DNA of 64,000 bases from Enterocloster lavalensis (GCF_902364025.1 NZ_CABJCG010000010.1:139093-203092); one strand, 5' to 3'; shown: positions 1 through 7,849, counted from the stretch's first letter. The notes: generated by a model not told the origin, from the sequence alone. A program made the numbers and translations.

Positions 1-796
1 ACCTATTATTTTAGCTGTTATCCCTACGTCACAATGGGGGGGGGGGGTAATAATTGGAGCGGTTAAAAATGCAACGTGTAAGACAGGAACAGAAATCAAT
101 AAGACGTTCACCGCCTCACAATCATATGGTGTACCCTTTGGATATACCAAGGCTGATATATTTGCTGTAGGAGGCGGAGGAGGTGGAGGCACTGGCAACG
201 GAGTATATGCGGGATCTGGTGGCGGTGGCGGATACACAAAAACTGTAAAAGGGGCGAACGTTACTCCAGGAGGCACCTACACAATTACGATTGGTGCTGG
301 AGGAAGCGGAAACAAAGGAGGAGGAGGCGGGGCAGCCGGAGGTGCTGGAGGTACAACGAGTTTTGGGCCTTTATGCTCTGCTACTGGCGGAAAAAGTAAT
401 TATGCACATGGAAGTGCTGGTGGATCTGGTGGCGGTGCAAGTGGCTATGGGAGTCATGATGGTGGAGACGGGGGATCAGATGGATCGAACGGAAAAATCA
501 ATACCACGGATGGATATAACGCCGGGGCAGGGCAAGGGAGCACGACACGCGCCTGGGGTGCAACTACTGGAACACTATATTCAGGAGGTGGAGGCGGTGG
601 AACGATAAAGAGTTATTCATACATAGGTTATGGAGGAGCTGGAGGAGGCGCAAATGGCGGGTACAGCACTGTAAGTGGAAGTGCTGCGAGCGCAAATACT
701 GGAGGAGGCGGTGGAGGCGGCGCTGATGGGAAAAGTGGAGGCGGAGGCCCAGGAGGAAATGGGGGATCCGGCATTCTACTATTGAGATTGTATTAA
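1..796 (+). CDS. Glycine-rich phage tail adhesin, 5' partial, interrupted by a poly-G frameshift
   Basis: The gene enters the window already open and ends at TAA 794-796. The first codons read TYYFSCYPYVTM in frame 1, matching YYLSIYPYVT of the paralogue at 3499-4745. After a run of 12 G (36-47) frame 1 stops at 64-66, while frame 2 continues the homology with GAVKNATC, then INKTFTA, a long Gly-rich part, the TRAWG and GTLYSGGGG motifs and the terminal GGSGILLLRLY. Removing one G joins the two frames. Gly-rich C-termini of this type form the receptor-binding tips of some phage tail adhesins; that role is inferred. The off-frame state could be phase variation, decay or an assembly error. Confidence 0.75.
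   Translation, partial: PIILAVIPTSQWGGGVIIGAVKNATCKTGTEINKTFTASQSYGVPFGYTKADIFAVGGGGGGGTGNGVYAGSGGGGGYTKTVKGANVTPGGTYTITIGAGGSGNKGGGGGAAGGAGGTTSFGPLCSATGGKSNYAHGSAGGSGGGASGYGSHDGGDGGSDGSNGKINTTDGYNAGAGQGSTTRAWGATTGTLYSGGGGGGTIKSYSYIGYGGAGGGANGGYSTVSGSAASANTGGGGGGGADGKSGGGGPGGNGGSGILLLRLY
36..47 (+). repeat. Poly-G tract (12 G) causing a frame break in a tail adhesin
   Basis: Twelve consecutive G follow an ACAAT context inside the adhesin gene. The upstream homologous frame and the downstream homologous frame differ by one base, so 11 (or 8, 14) G would restore the reading frame. Confidence 0.8.
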
Positions 797-807
797 GGAG
801 TGATTTT

Positions 808-1614
808 ATGGGTGAATTATATGGATCAGTGATCAATGCGACGGTCAAGACGTCAGCGGTGATCAATAAAACCTTTACAGCGTCGGGATCATACACAATC
901 CCGGCGGGATATACCAAATTGGATGTCTTTGCAGTTGGAGGCGGTAGCGGAGATAGTGGGGGAAATGGATCTACAGGAGGAGGCGGTGGATATACAAAAA
1001 CGGTTAATGGAATTACAATATCCCCAGGACAGGTATTGGCAATCACAGTTGGAAGCGGAACCAGTGGGACGACAGCCGGAACGAGCTCCATAGCGCGATC
1101 CGGGAGTATACTTTGCAATGCCCCAGGCGGAACTACTATTCACAACGGAAGTTTTGGTAACTATGGATTGAATGGTGGATCAGGTGGTGGCGCGGCAATG
1201 ATTGGAAGCGGCTATGTAGGAGGCGCAGGAGGTACAAACGGGGGAGATGGGGGATCGACAAATTATGGCGGCGGAAAAGGTCAAGGAACAACCACTCGTG
1301 CTTGGGGATCAGCAGCAGGAACCTTATATGCCGGAGGAGGCGGAGGAGGTGGGGGCAGCGGAAGCGGAAGCGAAAAGTATAGTGCTGGCGGAGCTGGTGG
1401 AGCAGGAGGAGGCGGTCGGGGTGGCCGGGGCGGCTACAAATACTATGCCGGAGACGACGAATACAATTACGTCGGAGGAGAGAGTGGCGTAGCAGGTACG
1501 GTAAACACTGGTGGCGGCGGTGGCGGCGGTGGATATGTATATTATGATTCACGAAGTAATCCGGGAAGTCCTGCAAAAGGTGGCTCTGGGATTGTGTTAA
1601 TGAAATTATATTAA
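808..1614 (+). CDS. Glycine-rich tail adhesin, short form
   Basis: A 268-residue protein that starts at ATG 808, 4-8 bases after AAGGAGTG. It begins directly at the boundary where its paralogues enter the Gly-rich region (SVINATVKTSAVINKTFTASGSYTIPAGY, compared with AVITATVTTAAVINKTFTAGGSYTIPAGY in pieces) and lacks the roughly 175-residue N-terminal part with the fibronectin-like segment. It keeps the TTRAWG motif, a GTLYAGGGGGG segment and the common C-terminal GGSGIVLMKLY. It is probably a host-recognition tip protein or an exchange cassette; function is inferred from family and position. Confidence 0.8.
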   Translation: MGELYGSVINATVKTSAVINKTFTASGSYTIPAGYTKLDVFAVGGGSGDSGGNGSTGGGGGYTKTVNGITISPGQVLAITVGSGTSGTTAGTSSIARSGSILCNAPGGTTIHNGSFGNYGLNGGSGGGAAMIGSGYVGGAGGTNGGDGGSTNYGGGKGQGTTTRAWGSAAGTLYAGGGGGGGGSGSGSEKYSAGGAGGAGGGGRGGRGGYKYYAGDDEYNYVGGESGVAGTVNTGGGGGGGGYVYYDSRSNPGSPAKGGSGIVLMKLY

Positions 1615-1629
1615 TGGAGGTAATGGAAG

Positions 1630-1983
1630 ATGGCAGAGATAAGCTATGCATACATACAGGTAGACGGCGACGGAGCTGTTCAGAACATTGCAATGTTCGA
1701 AAACTACGAGGACGCGAACCGGATTACCCGGGCGGTATACGGGGATCAGGCGTTCGCGGCAGAATACCGCTATGCGGTCCGGCCGGGAGGGGTTGACCGG
1801 TTCCACGATGGCCGATTCTGGCGCGTGGAAGAGGACGGGACAGAGACGGAGGCAGAGTATATCCCGACGGAGCAGGACAAGATCAGTGCGCTGCAGGCGG
1901 AAAACGCGCAGCTGAAAGCAGAGAGTAATGATCTTACGCTGGCAATGGCGGAAATGATTGGAGGTGGTGCAGATGTTGAGTAA
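1630..1983 (+). CDS. Small phage tail-associated protein with C-terminal coiled coil
   Basis: A 117-residue protein starting at ATG 1630, preceded by GGAGGTAATGGAAG. The N-terminal part is a compact acidic/aromatic domain; residues about 75-110 (KISALQAENAQLKAESNDLTL) form a leucine-heptad coiled coil. Small proteins of this kind sit between tail fibre genes of Firmicutes phages and often act as tail accessory or chaperone proteins, but no precise function can be assigned. It overlaps the next small gene by 11 bases, which suggests translational coupling. Confidence 0.7.
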   Translation: MAEISYAYIQVDGDGAVQNIAMFENYEDANRITRAVYGDQAFAAEYRYAVRPGGVDRFHDGRFWRVEEDGTETEAEYIPTEQDKISALQAENAQLKAESNDLTLAMAEMIGGGADVE

Positions 1984-2134
1984 CATCCAGAAGAACATTA
2001 TTATTCGGGCGCTGCGGATCCGCAAACAGAATGGGGAGGATCCGGTGGAGGCGGTGAAGGATTACACCAAGCTTACCGTGGCGGAGCAGGCCGAGGTATT
2101 GGAAGAAGTCGAGGGAGGGCGCACGGATGGGTAA
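1973..2134 (+). CDS. Small phage protein, XkdX-like position
   Basis: A 53-residue protein reading MLSNIQKNIIIRALRI... and ending with EVEGGRTDG. The ATG at 1973 overlaps the end of the preceding gene, and its stop at 2132-2134 overlaps the leader ATG (2127) of the next adhesin. The GGAGGTGGTGCAG upstream supplies the ribosome binding site. The tight overlaps on both sides argue that it is translated. It resembles the short linker proteins found between tail fibre genes of Firmicutes phages; function unknown. Confidence 0.65.
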   Translation: MLSNIQKNIIIRALRIRKQNGEDPVEAVKDYTKLTVAEQAEVLEEVEGGRTDG

Positions 2135-2159
2135 GATGATAATTAATGGGGGGGTATAA
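2127..2159 (+). other. Leader of adhesin 3 with out-of-frame 7-G tract
   Basis: ATG 2127 follows GGGAGGG by nine bases and encodes MGKMIINGGV before TAA 2157-2159. The G tract is 2148-2154 (7 G). With 8 G the leader would read MGKMIINGGGINLEEITG and join the long adhesin frame without interruption, matching position by position the equivalent leader at 3499. The long frame as sequenced can only start at TTG 2162, which has no normal SD apart from the G run itself. Confidence 0.75.
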
Positions 2160-2161
2160 AT

Positions 2162-3484
2162 TTGGAGGAAATAACCGGCACAACGGGAGATCTGATTAAG
2201 GGCAAAAGTGCATACCTCCAAGGGAGTGACGAACCCCAGACAGGGACCCTGGAACTGACCGGGAATGCGACAGACGGATATGTCTATAGTGGTAAAACAT
2301 ACTATAACACAGACGCCAAGGCAAAACGCACGGGCACCATGACGGTAGGCAGTATCCTGTCTTTTAGCGCGCAGGCATACAGTGGACGGCAGATTCTCCT
2401 CAAATGGCAGAACCCGTATGCTGCGACAGGAAGGCCGTTCAGTGGGGTTCATGTATGGTATTCCACCGGAGGATATCCAGGAGCCGGCGGCGGAACCTGG
2501 CTCTACTCCGGTTATGGAGGAAATTCCACCTCCGGAGGCTGGTGCCAGGCCGTTGCGACTCTCCCGAATCTCAATACGACTTACTATTTTACCGCATGTT
2601 CCTATGCAACATGCAGCGCCGGAGATCTATGGGGAACTGCATTCAACGCTGCCGCCACAACGGGTGGAGACATATGGGTGACATTTACAAGTTCGCGGAA
2701 TTATAGTATTGCAGGAGGCTATGCGACAATGGATGTGTTTTGCGTTGGAGGCGGGGGAGGGGGAGGAAATGCTTCCGGCGGATGGACCAAGATGGATGGA
2801 GATAAATATCATTATGTTAATCCGGGTACTGGGGGCGGAGGCGGATATACAGTTAGTCAGCAATATGCATTGAACTATCAAGCCAAGAACGCCAATATCA
2901 TTATTGGAGGTGGAGGAGGCCCTGGAGGCAATGGGGGTGCGTCTTACATTGCGATTGATGGGAAAAATGTTGGATATGCGAATGGAGGGAAAGCGGGGGG
3001 AACAGCTGGAACGGTAAGCTGGAGCGCGGGATCGATGGAAAATAACTTTGAAGGGCGTGGAGGTAATGGGGGATCACCAGGCGGAGGAGTTATGGCGAAA
3101 TACGAACGGGGAACCGTCTACGCATATGAAAACGGCGGGTCCGATAGTAATACTGGTAGCCATTATGGGGCGTCTGGAAACTGGAGTGGAGCCGGACAAG
3201 GAAGAACTACCAGAGCCTGGGGACAATCCGGTGGCACATTATATTCAGGTGGAGGTGGACCCGGAAAAGGAGAAAATAATCGAGCGAGCACTGGGCCCGG
3301 TACGGGGGGCGCTGGTGGCGGGGCAAACGGTTCAAACTATTGGGATGCTCCTGGAAGCAGTGCAGCAGCAAATACCGGCGGCGGAGCTGGAGGTGGCTGC
3401 GCGTACTATTATGCGTCTAATGACGTAAGATCAAGCGGTGGTGGAACTGGCGGATCCGGAATTGTATTATTACACTTATATTAA
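2162..3484 (+). CDS. Glycine-rich phage tail adhesin with fibronectin-like middle
   Basis: A 440-residue open frame from TTG 2162. Residues about 1-60 form the N-terminal cap shared with the 3499 gene (LEEITGTTGDLIKGKSAYLQG). Residues about 65-170 resemble a fibronectin-III-like sandwich (ILSFSAQAYSGRQILLKWQNP, YYFTACSYATCSAG). The rest is Gly-rich with TTRAWG near 350, GTLYSGGGG and the terminal GGSGIVLLHLY. The likely true start is ATG 2127, one G short of being in frame. The role as a receptor-binding tail tip is inferred from composition and its place before the lysis genes. Confidence 0.8.
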   Translation: MEEITGTTGDLIKGKSAYLQGSDEPQTGTLELTGNATDGYVYSGKTYYNTDAKAKRTGTMTVGSILSFSAQAYSGRQILLKWQNPYAATGRPFSGVHVWYSTGGYPGAGGGTWLYSGYGGNSTSGGWCQAVATLPNLNTTYYFTACSYATCSAGDLWGTAFNAAATTGGDIWVTFTSSRNYSIAGGYATMDVFCVGGGGGGGNASGGWTKMDGDKYHYVNPGTGGGGGYTVSQQYALNYQAKNANIIIGGGGGPGGNGGASYIAIDGKNVGYANGGKAGGTAGTVSWSAGSMENNFEGRGGNGGSPGGGVMAKYERGTVYAYENGGSDSNTGSHYGASGNWSGAGQGRTTRAWGQSGGTLYSGGGGPGKGENNRASTGPGTGGAGGGANGSNYWDAPGSSAAANTGGGAGGGCAYYYASNDVRSSGGGTGGSGIVLLHLY

Positions 3485-3498
3485 AGGAGGTAAACATC

Positions 3499-4745
3499 AT
3501 GGGAAAGATAATTATACAGGGGGGGGGGTAAACCTTGAAGAGGTGACGGCCATCCCCGGGGACATCATCAAAGGAAAGACGGCCTATACCCAAGGAAGTG
3601 ACGACCCAACGACAGGTACTCTGCAGTTGACCGGGAATGCCCAGGCAGCGCATGTTTTGGCTGGAGAAACATTCTATGCTACCGATTGCAAGACCAAGCT
3701 GACCGGGACCATGGCGGTCAATAGCCTGCTGTCTTTTAGCGTAGCCGCCTATTCTGGCCGTCGTGTATTGGCGAAGTGGCAGAATCCCAAGGCGGCGAGC
3801 GGAAAACCTTATAGCGGGGTGTATATCCGCTATAGCACGAGCGGAAATCCTGGTAAGACGGGTGGAACCCAAATTTATAAGGGCGCTGGAAATAATACAG
3901 CATCGGAAGGGCAGTCGCAAGCTTACCTGGACCTTCCGGCGTTAAGCACGAAGTATTACCTGAGCATCTATCCCTATGTGACATGCAGCGCGGGAGAAAT
4001 GACCGGTGCGGTGATCACTGCGACGGTGACTACCGCAGCAGTGATCAATAAGACTTTTACGGCCGGGGGATCATACACAATTCCGGCAGGTTACAGCAAG
4101 GTGGATGTATTTTGTGTTGGCGGCGGAGGTGGAGCTGAAAAAACATATAACCACGATGCAAGTTACGGAGGCTGCGGCGGATATACACAGACGATCAAAG
4201 CCATTGCAGTATCATCCGGACAAGTGTTTAACGTGGTTATTGGAGCCGGCGGAATAAATAATGCAAGCGGGGGATCAACAAGCATTACAAGAAATGGGAT
4301 TGCGGTATGTTCGGCCAATGGCGGGACACATGGCAGATCATCCAATTCTGATTCCAGCCGTGGCGGTTCAGGAGGAGGCATGTTTGGCCCGTACACCGAT
4401 AATGCCGATTACTTGGAAGGATACCCAGGAGGAAGTGACGGGAATGACGGATATCCGATGAATACTAAGTATACCGCCAAAGGACAAGGAACCACGACCA
4501 GGGCATGGGGAATTTCAAGCAACACTCTGTACGCTGGTGGCGGTGGCGGCGGAAGCCAGCTGCGCGGTTATGCCGGAGGAGTCGGGGGAGCCGGAGGGGC
4601 CGGGACCGGAGGAAGTGGAATAAGCGGCTCCGGTTATCAAAGAAATGGCACAGCCAATACCGGAGGTGGGGCCGGCGGGGCCGGATACTACAGTACAGCG
4701 GAAGGGACTGGGGGATCCGGAATTGTGCTGTTGAGATTATATTAA
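3499..4745 (+). CDS. Glycine-rich phage tail adhesin, start separated by a 10-G frameshift
   Basis: ATG 3499 lies eight bases after AAAGGAGG and reads MGKIIIQGGG, then meets TAA 3529-3531. The homologous body (VNLEEVTAIPGDIIKGKTAYTQG onward) is in the frame one base away; adding one G to the run 3519-3528 would join them. The body has the N-terminal cap, a fibronectin-like part (SLLSFSVAAYSGRRVLAKWQNP) and a Gly-rich adhesin part with TTRAWG and terminal GGSGIVLLRLY. As sequenced, the long frame only opens upstream at 3438 inside the preceding gene and has no ribosome site, so expression needs slippage or a different tract length. Confidence 0.75.
3519..3528 (+). repeat. Poly-G tract (10 G) after start codon of adhesin 4
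   Basis: The run begins with the last base of codon CAG and is followed by TAA in the ATG 3499 frame. Eleven G would give the in-frame leader GGGVNLEEV. Its codon position is equivalent to that of the 7-G tract at 2148-2154. Confidence 0.8.
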
Positions 4746-4770
4746 AAGCAGGAAAAGGAGGTAAATCTAT

Positions 4771-5088
4771 GTGATTGAAACGGAATACATTGAACGCCTT
4801 ACCAAAGTTGAGGAGCGGTCCAAAAGCAACACCCACCAGATCGAGGACCTGAAACCAGTGGTGAATGAAATTCACACGATGTCCAAAACCATGGTGGAGC
4901 TGATCGGAGAGGTCCGTCACACAAATGAAAATGTGTCGGAGCTTAAAGAGAAAGTTGAAATCATGGAGCAGGAACCAGGTAAGCAATGGACCGCGACCAA
5001 GAGAACATTTTTCACAGCAATTACCAGCTCCATCGGAACAGCGGTGGCAGCTGGTATTTTATATTTAATTTCAAGAGGAGGTTTTTAA
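4771..5088 (+). CDS. XhlA-like haemolysin/lysis accessory membrane protein
   Basis: A 105-residue protein from GTG 4771, preceded by AAGGAGG at 4755-4761. Residues about 5-70 are a charged coiled coil (VEERSKSNTHQIEDLKPVVNEI) and residues about 80-101 are one transmembrane helix (FFTAITSSIGTAVAAGILYLI). This coiled-coil plus C-terminal anchor plan is that of XhlA-type proteins, which are encoded beside holins in Firmicutes phages and assist lysis. Its position just before the holin supports the call. Confidence 0.75.
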   Translation: MIETEYIERLTKVEERSKSNTHQIEDLKPVVNEIHTMSKTMVELIGEVRHTNENVSELKEKVEIMEQEPGKQWTATKRTFFTAITSSIGTAVAAGILYLISRGGF

Positions 5089-5089
5089 A

Positions 5090-5296
5090 ATGAGTGAGAG
5101 ATCAAAGAAATGGATCAAAGCGGCCGGAGTACGGGCCGCCAAGACGATGGCCCAGACCGCGGTAGCCATGCTGCCGGCGGCGGCCACGATCACGGCAGTG
5201 GACTGGCGCATGGTGATCGGAACGGCGCTGCTGGCCGGCGTGGCGTCGATTCTGACGTCCCTGGCAGGCCTGCCGGAACTGGACAAGGCAGCCTGA
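5090..5296 (+). CDS. Phage holin, r1t-type
   Basis: A 68-residue protein with WIKAAGVRAAKTMAQTAVAML followed by a second hydrophobic helix (MVIGTALLAGVASILTSLAGLPE), the layout of the r1t-type holin family. Holins collect in the cell membrane and open it at a set time so that the endolysin can reach the wall. The start ATG 5090 follows AGGAGG and lies one base after the stop of the XhlA-like gene, so the two are probably coupled. The endolysin is at 6552. Confidence 0.85.
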   Translation: MSERSKKWIKAAGVRAAKTMAQTAVAMLPAAATITAVDWRMVIGTALLAGVASILTSLAGLPELDKAA

Positions 5297-5378
5297 AGGA
5301 GGTGAGCCTCTATCTCCCGGCCGCAGGGTCAGAGCGGAGCGAACCCAATTAACCAAGCACACGAAAGGAAGGTACACT

Positions 5379-5648
5379 ATGCCCGAGATCAACACCAACA
5401 ACATGACACCCGAGGAGCTCAACGACCACATCAACGGCCATCCCGGCGGGAAAGGTCCGGCTACATACTGCGGCCACACCACCCCCTACGGTCCGGCCAC
5501 CGGACAGGAGGACTCCCGCGCCCACGATTCGAACCCCAATGATGGCAGCGCGGACAAGCCGGTCATGCCGCCGGTGAAGCCCCGGCCGCATCACAACAGC
5601 GACCAGGACCCGGAGCATGGCCCCGGGATGAATGTAATTACATTTTGA
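5379..5648 (+). CDS. Hypothetical Pro/Asn/His-rich phage protein
   Basis: An 89-residue hydrophilic protein from ATG 5379, preceded by AAAGGAAGG. It is rich in Pro, His, Asn and Gly (for example PVKPRPHHNSDQDPEHGPG), with no membrane segment and no recognised domain. It sits between holin and methyltransferase in the lysis region. The clear ribosome site supports translation; function is unknown. Confidence 0.55.
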   Translation: MPEINTNNMTPEELNDHINGHPGGKGPATYCGHTTPYGPATGQEDSRAHDSNPNDGSADKPVMPPVKPRPHHNSDQDPEHGPGMNVITF

Positions 5649-5683
5649 GCGTGACAATATTGCGCTAGTTGCACCGGTACAAT

Positions 5684-5708
5684 ATGCTGCCCTAATTCGG
5701 GGCAGCAT
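5684..5708 (+). terminator. Hairpin upstream of methyltransferase gene
   Basis: ATGCTGCCC and GGGCAGCAT form a perfect 9-bp stem with a 7-nt loop. No strong T run follows (TGTAATTT), so it may be a weak terminator or an mRNA-processing structure at the border of the AT-richer moron gene. Confidence 0.4.
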
Positions 5709-5730
5709 GTAATTTGGAGAATCAAAAACA

Positions 5731-6540
5731 ATGACAGCTTGTAGACAGAAAAAAGAAAAAGCAACTTATGAGGAATTTGTCGAAAAATTTAAGAGCAAGA
5801 AAACCACGGATGATTGCTACACGCCACCGGAAATATACGAGATAGTTAAGCGGTATGCGATAGAGCGATATGGACTTTATGGACGTAAAATTGTGCGGCC
5901 ATTTTGGCCGGGTGGAGATTATGAATCCTATGACTACCAAGACGGATGCATAGTAATTGATAATCCACCATTTTCAATTATTTCCAAAATTTGCCGAGAT
6001 TACACGGAACGAGGAATAGATTTCTTTCTTTTCGCCCCGCATCTCACAAACTTTTCGATCAGGAATGGAAATCACATTATATGCGGAAATAGCATCACAT
6101 ACGAAAACGGAGCCAAAATAGCAACATCGTTCATGACAAGCTTTGGGGATTGTCGGGCAGAAACAGCCCCTAAACTTTATGGAGAGTTGAAAGAAGCTAG
6201 CAGAGCTGGAAAGAATACTATTCTGCCCCATTATCAATACCCAAATGAGTTGCTAACCGTAAATGACTTGGAAAAATTGTGCAAAGCAGAGATCGATTAT
6301 GGAGTACATGAAGCGGAATACGTGAGAATCCTTGACGCACAGAAAAATATAAAGAAGTCAATATATGGAGGCGGACTACTTATAAGCCATAAAATGGCGG
6401 ATATTAAACGCGCAAAATTGAATACAGAGAAGCTAAAACAATCGCCATATGTATTCATGCTATCAGAACGCGAGCAGCGAATCGTAGATAGATTAAGCGA
6501 GAAAGAAAACATGTTAGAGGAATTAGCTTATACAGATTAA
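5731..6540 (+). CDS. Orphan phage N6-adenine DNA methyltransferase-like protein
   Basis: A 269-residue protein with the motif VIDNPPFS at about residues 75-82, the DNPPF form of amino-methyltransferase motif IV, and YTPPEIYEIV and VRPFWPGGDYE upstream, the arrangement seen in orphan phage adenine methyltransferases of Firmicutes. FFLFAPHLTNF and ITYENGAKIATSF follow. No restriction enzyme is adjacent, so it probably protects phage DNA or alters regulation. The gene is AT-richer than its neighbours and is wedged between lysis genes, which marks it as a moron. ATG 5731 is preceded by TTTGGAGAA. Target base and site are not visible from sequence. Confidence 0.7.
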   Translation: MTACRQKKEKATYEEFVEKFKSKKTTDDCYTPPEIYEIVKRYAIERYGLYGRKIVRPFWPGGDYESYDYQDGCIVIDNPPFSIISKICRDYTERGIDFFLFAPHLTNFSIRNGNHIICGNSITYENGAKIATSFMTSFGDCRAETAPKLYGELKEASRAGKNTILPHYQYPNELLTVNDLEKLCKAEIDYGVHEAEYVRILDAQKNIKKSIYGGGLLISHKMADIKRAKLNTEKLKQSPYVFMLSEREQRIVDRLSEKENMLEELAYTD

Positions 6541-6551
6541 GGAGGTACATA

Positions 6552-7400
6552 TTGACAGCACATGAAAGACGGGCGGCGGTGGCCGCCAAGTATGGGACAC
6601 TGATCGGCCGGAACCTGTACAGCCAGCCGTTGAGGGATTATTGCTACCGGAAGTACGATGATGGGTATTACTACAGTGATTGCAGTAGCTCCATCTGCCT
6701 AACCTACGACGAGGTGGGGGAGGGGTTCGGCAATCTGAACACCGCCGGAATCTATCAATCCGATAAACTGACAATGGTGGATGCGGCTATCACCGGCGGA
6801 GTCCCGGACGCTGAGACGCTGCGGGTGGGAGATATGCTAGAATTTGCGGGTAACGACGCCAGCCGTCCCGAACGGATCGGACACGTTGAGATGGTACACA
6901 GCATAGACGGTGACCATGTGATCTTATGCGGTCACGGCAGCGGGCGGCCATCGTACAAGGATATGGCGGCGTACTGCCGCAGCCGATACAATACCCTGGC
7001 CCCTGGCGGATGGCGCAAGGGTATTGTATGCGTCCGCCGGTACATCCTGGACGACGCGGATCCGGTGCAACCTGCATATATCCCCGGATGGCACCAGGAG
7101 GAGGACGGCTGGCGCTACTATTTGGGGACGGACGGATTTTTCGTTCGAAACGCCTGGTATCAGGACACCGACGGCAAGTGGTACTGGTTTGACGCCTCCG
7201 GCCGGATGGTGCACGACACATGGTACTTCTATAAGGATCACTGGTATTACCTGGGCAGCGATGGGGCTATGTGTGTAGGCCAGATCACTGTGGACGGCAA
7301 GTGGTACGTGATGGACGCTGAAGGCCGTATGATCACTGAGCCTGTAACGCTTACGCCGGATAAGGACGGCGCGCTGCGGTATCCGGGATTAGGGGATTAG
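6552..7400 (+). CDS. Phage endolysin: NlpC/P60-type peptidase with cell-wall-binding repeats
   Basis: A 282-residue protein starting at TTG 6552, preceded by AAGGAGG. Residues about 1-165 are NlpC/P60-like with the Cys site SDCSSSICL near 43 and GHVEMVH near 116 as the likely catalytic His. Residues about 185-265 contain YG/W-type choline-binding-like repeats (GWRYYLGTDGFFVRNAWY, GKWYWFDASGRMV, HWYYLGSDGAM). It should cleave peptidoglycan after the holin opens the membrane. The repeats are of the same type as those of the host surface proteins at 27,585, 54,880 and 56,214, suggesting a shared wall ligand. Confidence 0.85.
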   Translation: MTAHERRAAVAAKYGTLIGRNLYSQPLRDYCYRKYDDGYYYSDCSSSICLTYDEVGEGFGNLNTAGIYQSDKLTMVDAAITGGVPDAETLRVGDMLEFAGNDASRPERIGHVEMVHSIDGDHVILCGHGSGRPSYKDMAAYCRSRYNTLAPGGWRKGIVCVRRYILDDADPVQPAYIPGWHQEEDGWRYYLGTDGFFVRNAWYQDTDGKWYWFDASGRMVHDTWYFYKDHWYYLGSDGAMCVGQITVDGKWYVMDAEGRMITEPVTLTPDKDGALRYPGLGD

Positions 7401-7412
7401 GGCATAATAATA

Positions 7413-7434
7413 GCGGGCTGCATATGCAGCCCGC
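7413..7434 (+). terminator. Hairpin after the lysis operon
   Basis: GCGGGCTGCATATGCAGCCCGC is a perfect self-complementary stem (11+11 bases). It ends the plus-strand late operon and faces a convergent gene. No T run follows (GGGCAAAACAAA), so a role as a bidirectional barrier is inferred. Confidence 0.5.
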
Positions 7435-7447
7435 GGGCAAAACAAAT

Positions 7448-7849
7448 CTAAAAAACAAGCGGATCAATGTGATAATTTTCAATAATTCTTTGAGGAGTTG
7501 AATATAATTCGCTCATTTCCAAAATTTCTCTATCCCGGATCAGATAGCATAGGTAATCAGGGTCTAATCCATCGAATTTTTCTATTTCATCCTCCTCAAT
7601 TTTGATTTTAATTTCATATTGACGCACATAAATATTAATTTTTTCGTCAATTTCTTTTTCCGAAAATAAGTTTCCCTTTTTGAACGCGTACAAAACAATG
7701 GCGTTTTCGCCCCACCCCTTAATATCACCCTCGTACACCTCAATACGCGGTGGACAGAGTAACCAGTATACCTCCCGTGTTGACGGGTCCGTATAACCAG
7801 TTCTGCATGTATTATACATACCTCGTGCAAATTTTATCAGATCATCCAT
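7448..7849 (-). CDS. Hypothetical prophage protein
   Basis: A 133-residue acidic, aromatic protein (MDDLIKFARGMYNTCRTGYTDP onward) with no recognised domain. The start is placed at ATG 7849 because GGAGGG lies seven bases upstream; an ATG at 7867 is inside the ribosome-site region. It is AT-rich and on the opposite strand to the late genes, and it is the second gene of the leftward transcript that starts at the repressor-controlled promoter near 8162-8190. This looks like a lysogenic-conversion or control gene; function unknown. Confidence 0.6.
   Translation of the reverse strand: MDDLIKFARGMYNTCRTGYTDPSTREVYWLLCPPRIEVYEGDIKGWGENAIVLYAFKKGNLFSEKEIDEKINIYVRQYEIKIKIEEDEIEKFDGLDPDYLCYLIRDREILEMSELYSTPQRIIENYHIDPLVF

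Noticed and set aside
1136..1693. Long minus-strand frames opposite the Gly-rich adhesins (also 564-1118, 1934-2452, 3417-3920)
   Set aside because: They are shadows of GGN/GGA-rich codons, have no ribosome sites and their residue make-up (His/Leu/Arg/Pro) follows from the opposite strand.
1..4745. Diversity-generating retroelement as the source of adhesin variation
   Set aside because: No reverse transcriptase, no template repeat with A-specific differences and no accessory gene are visible in the window; the poly-G explanation fits better.
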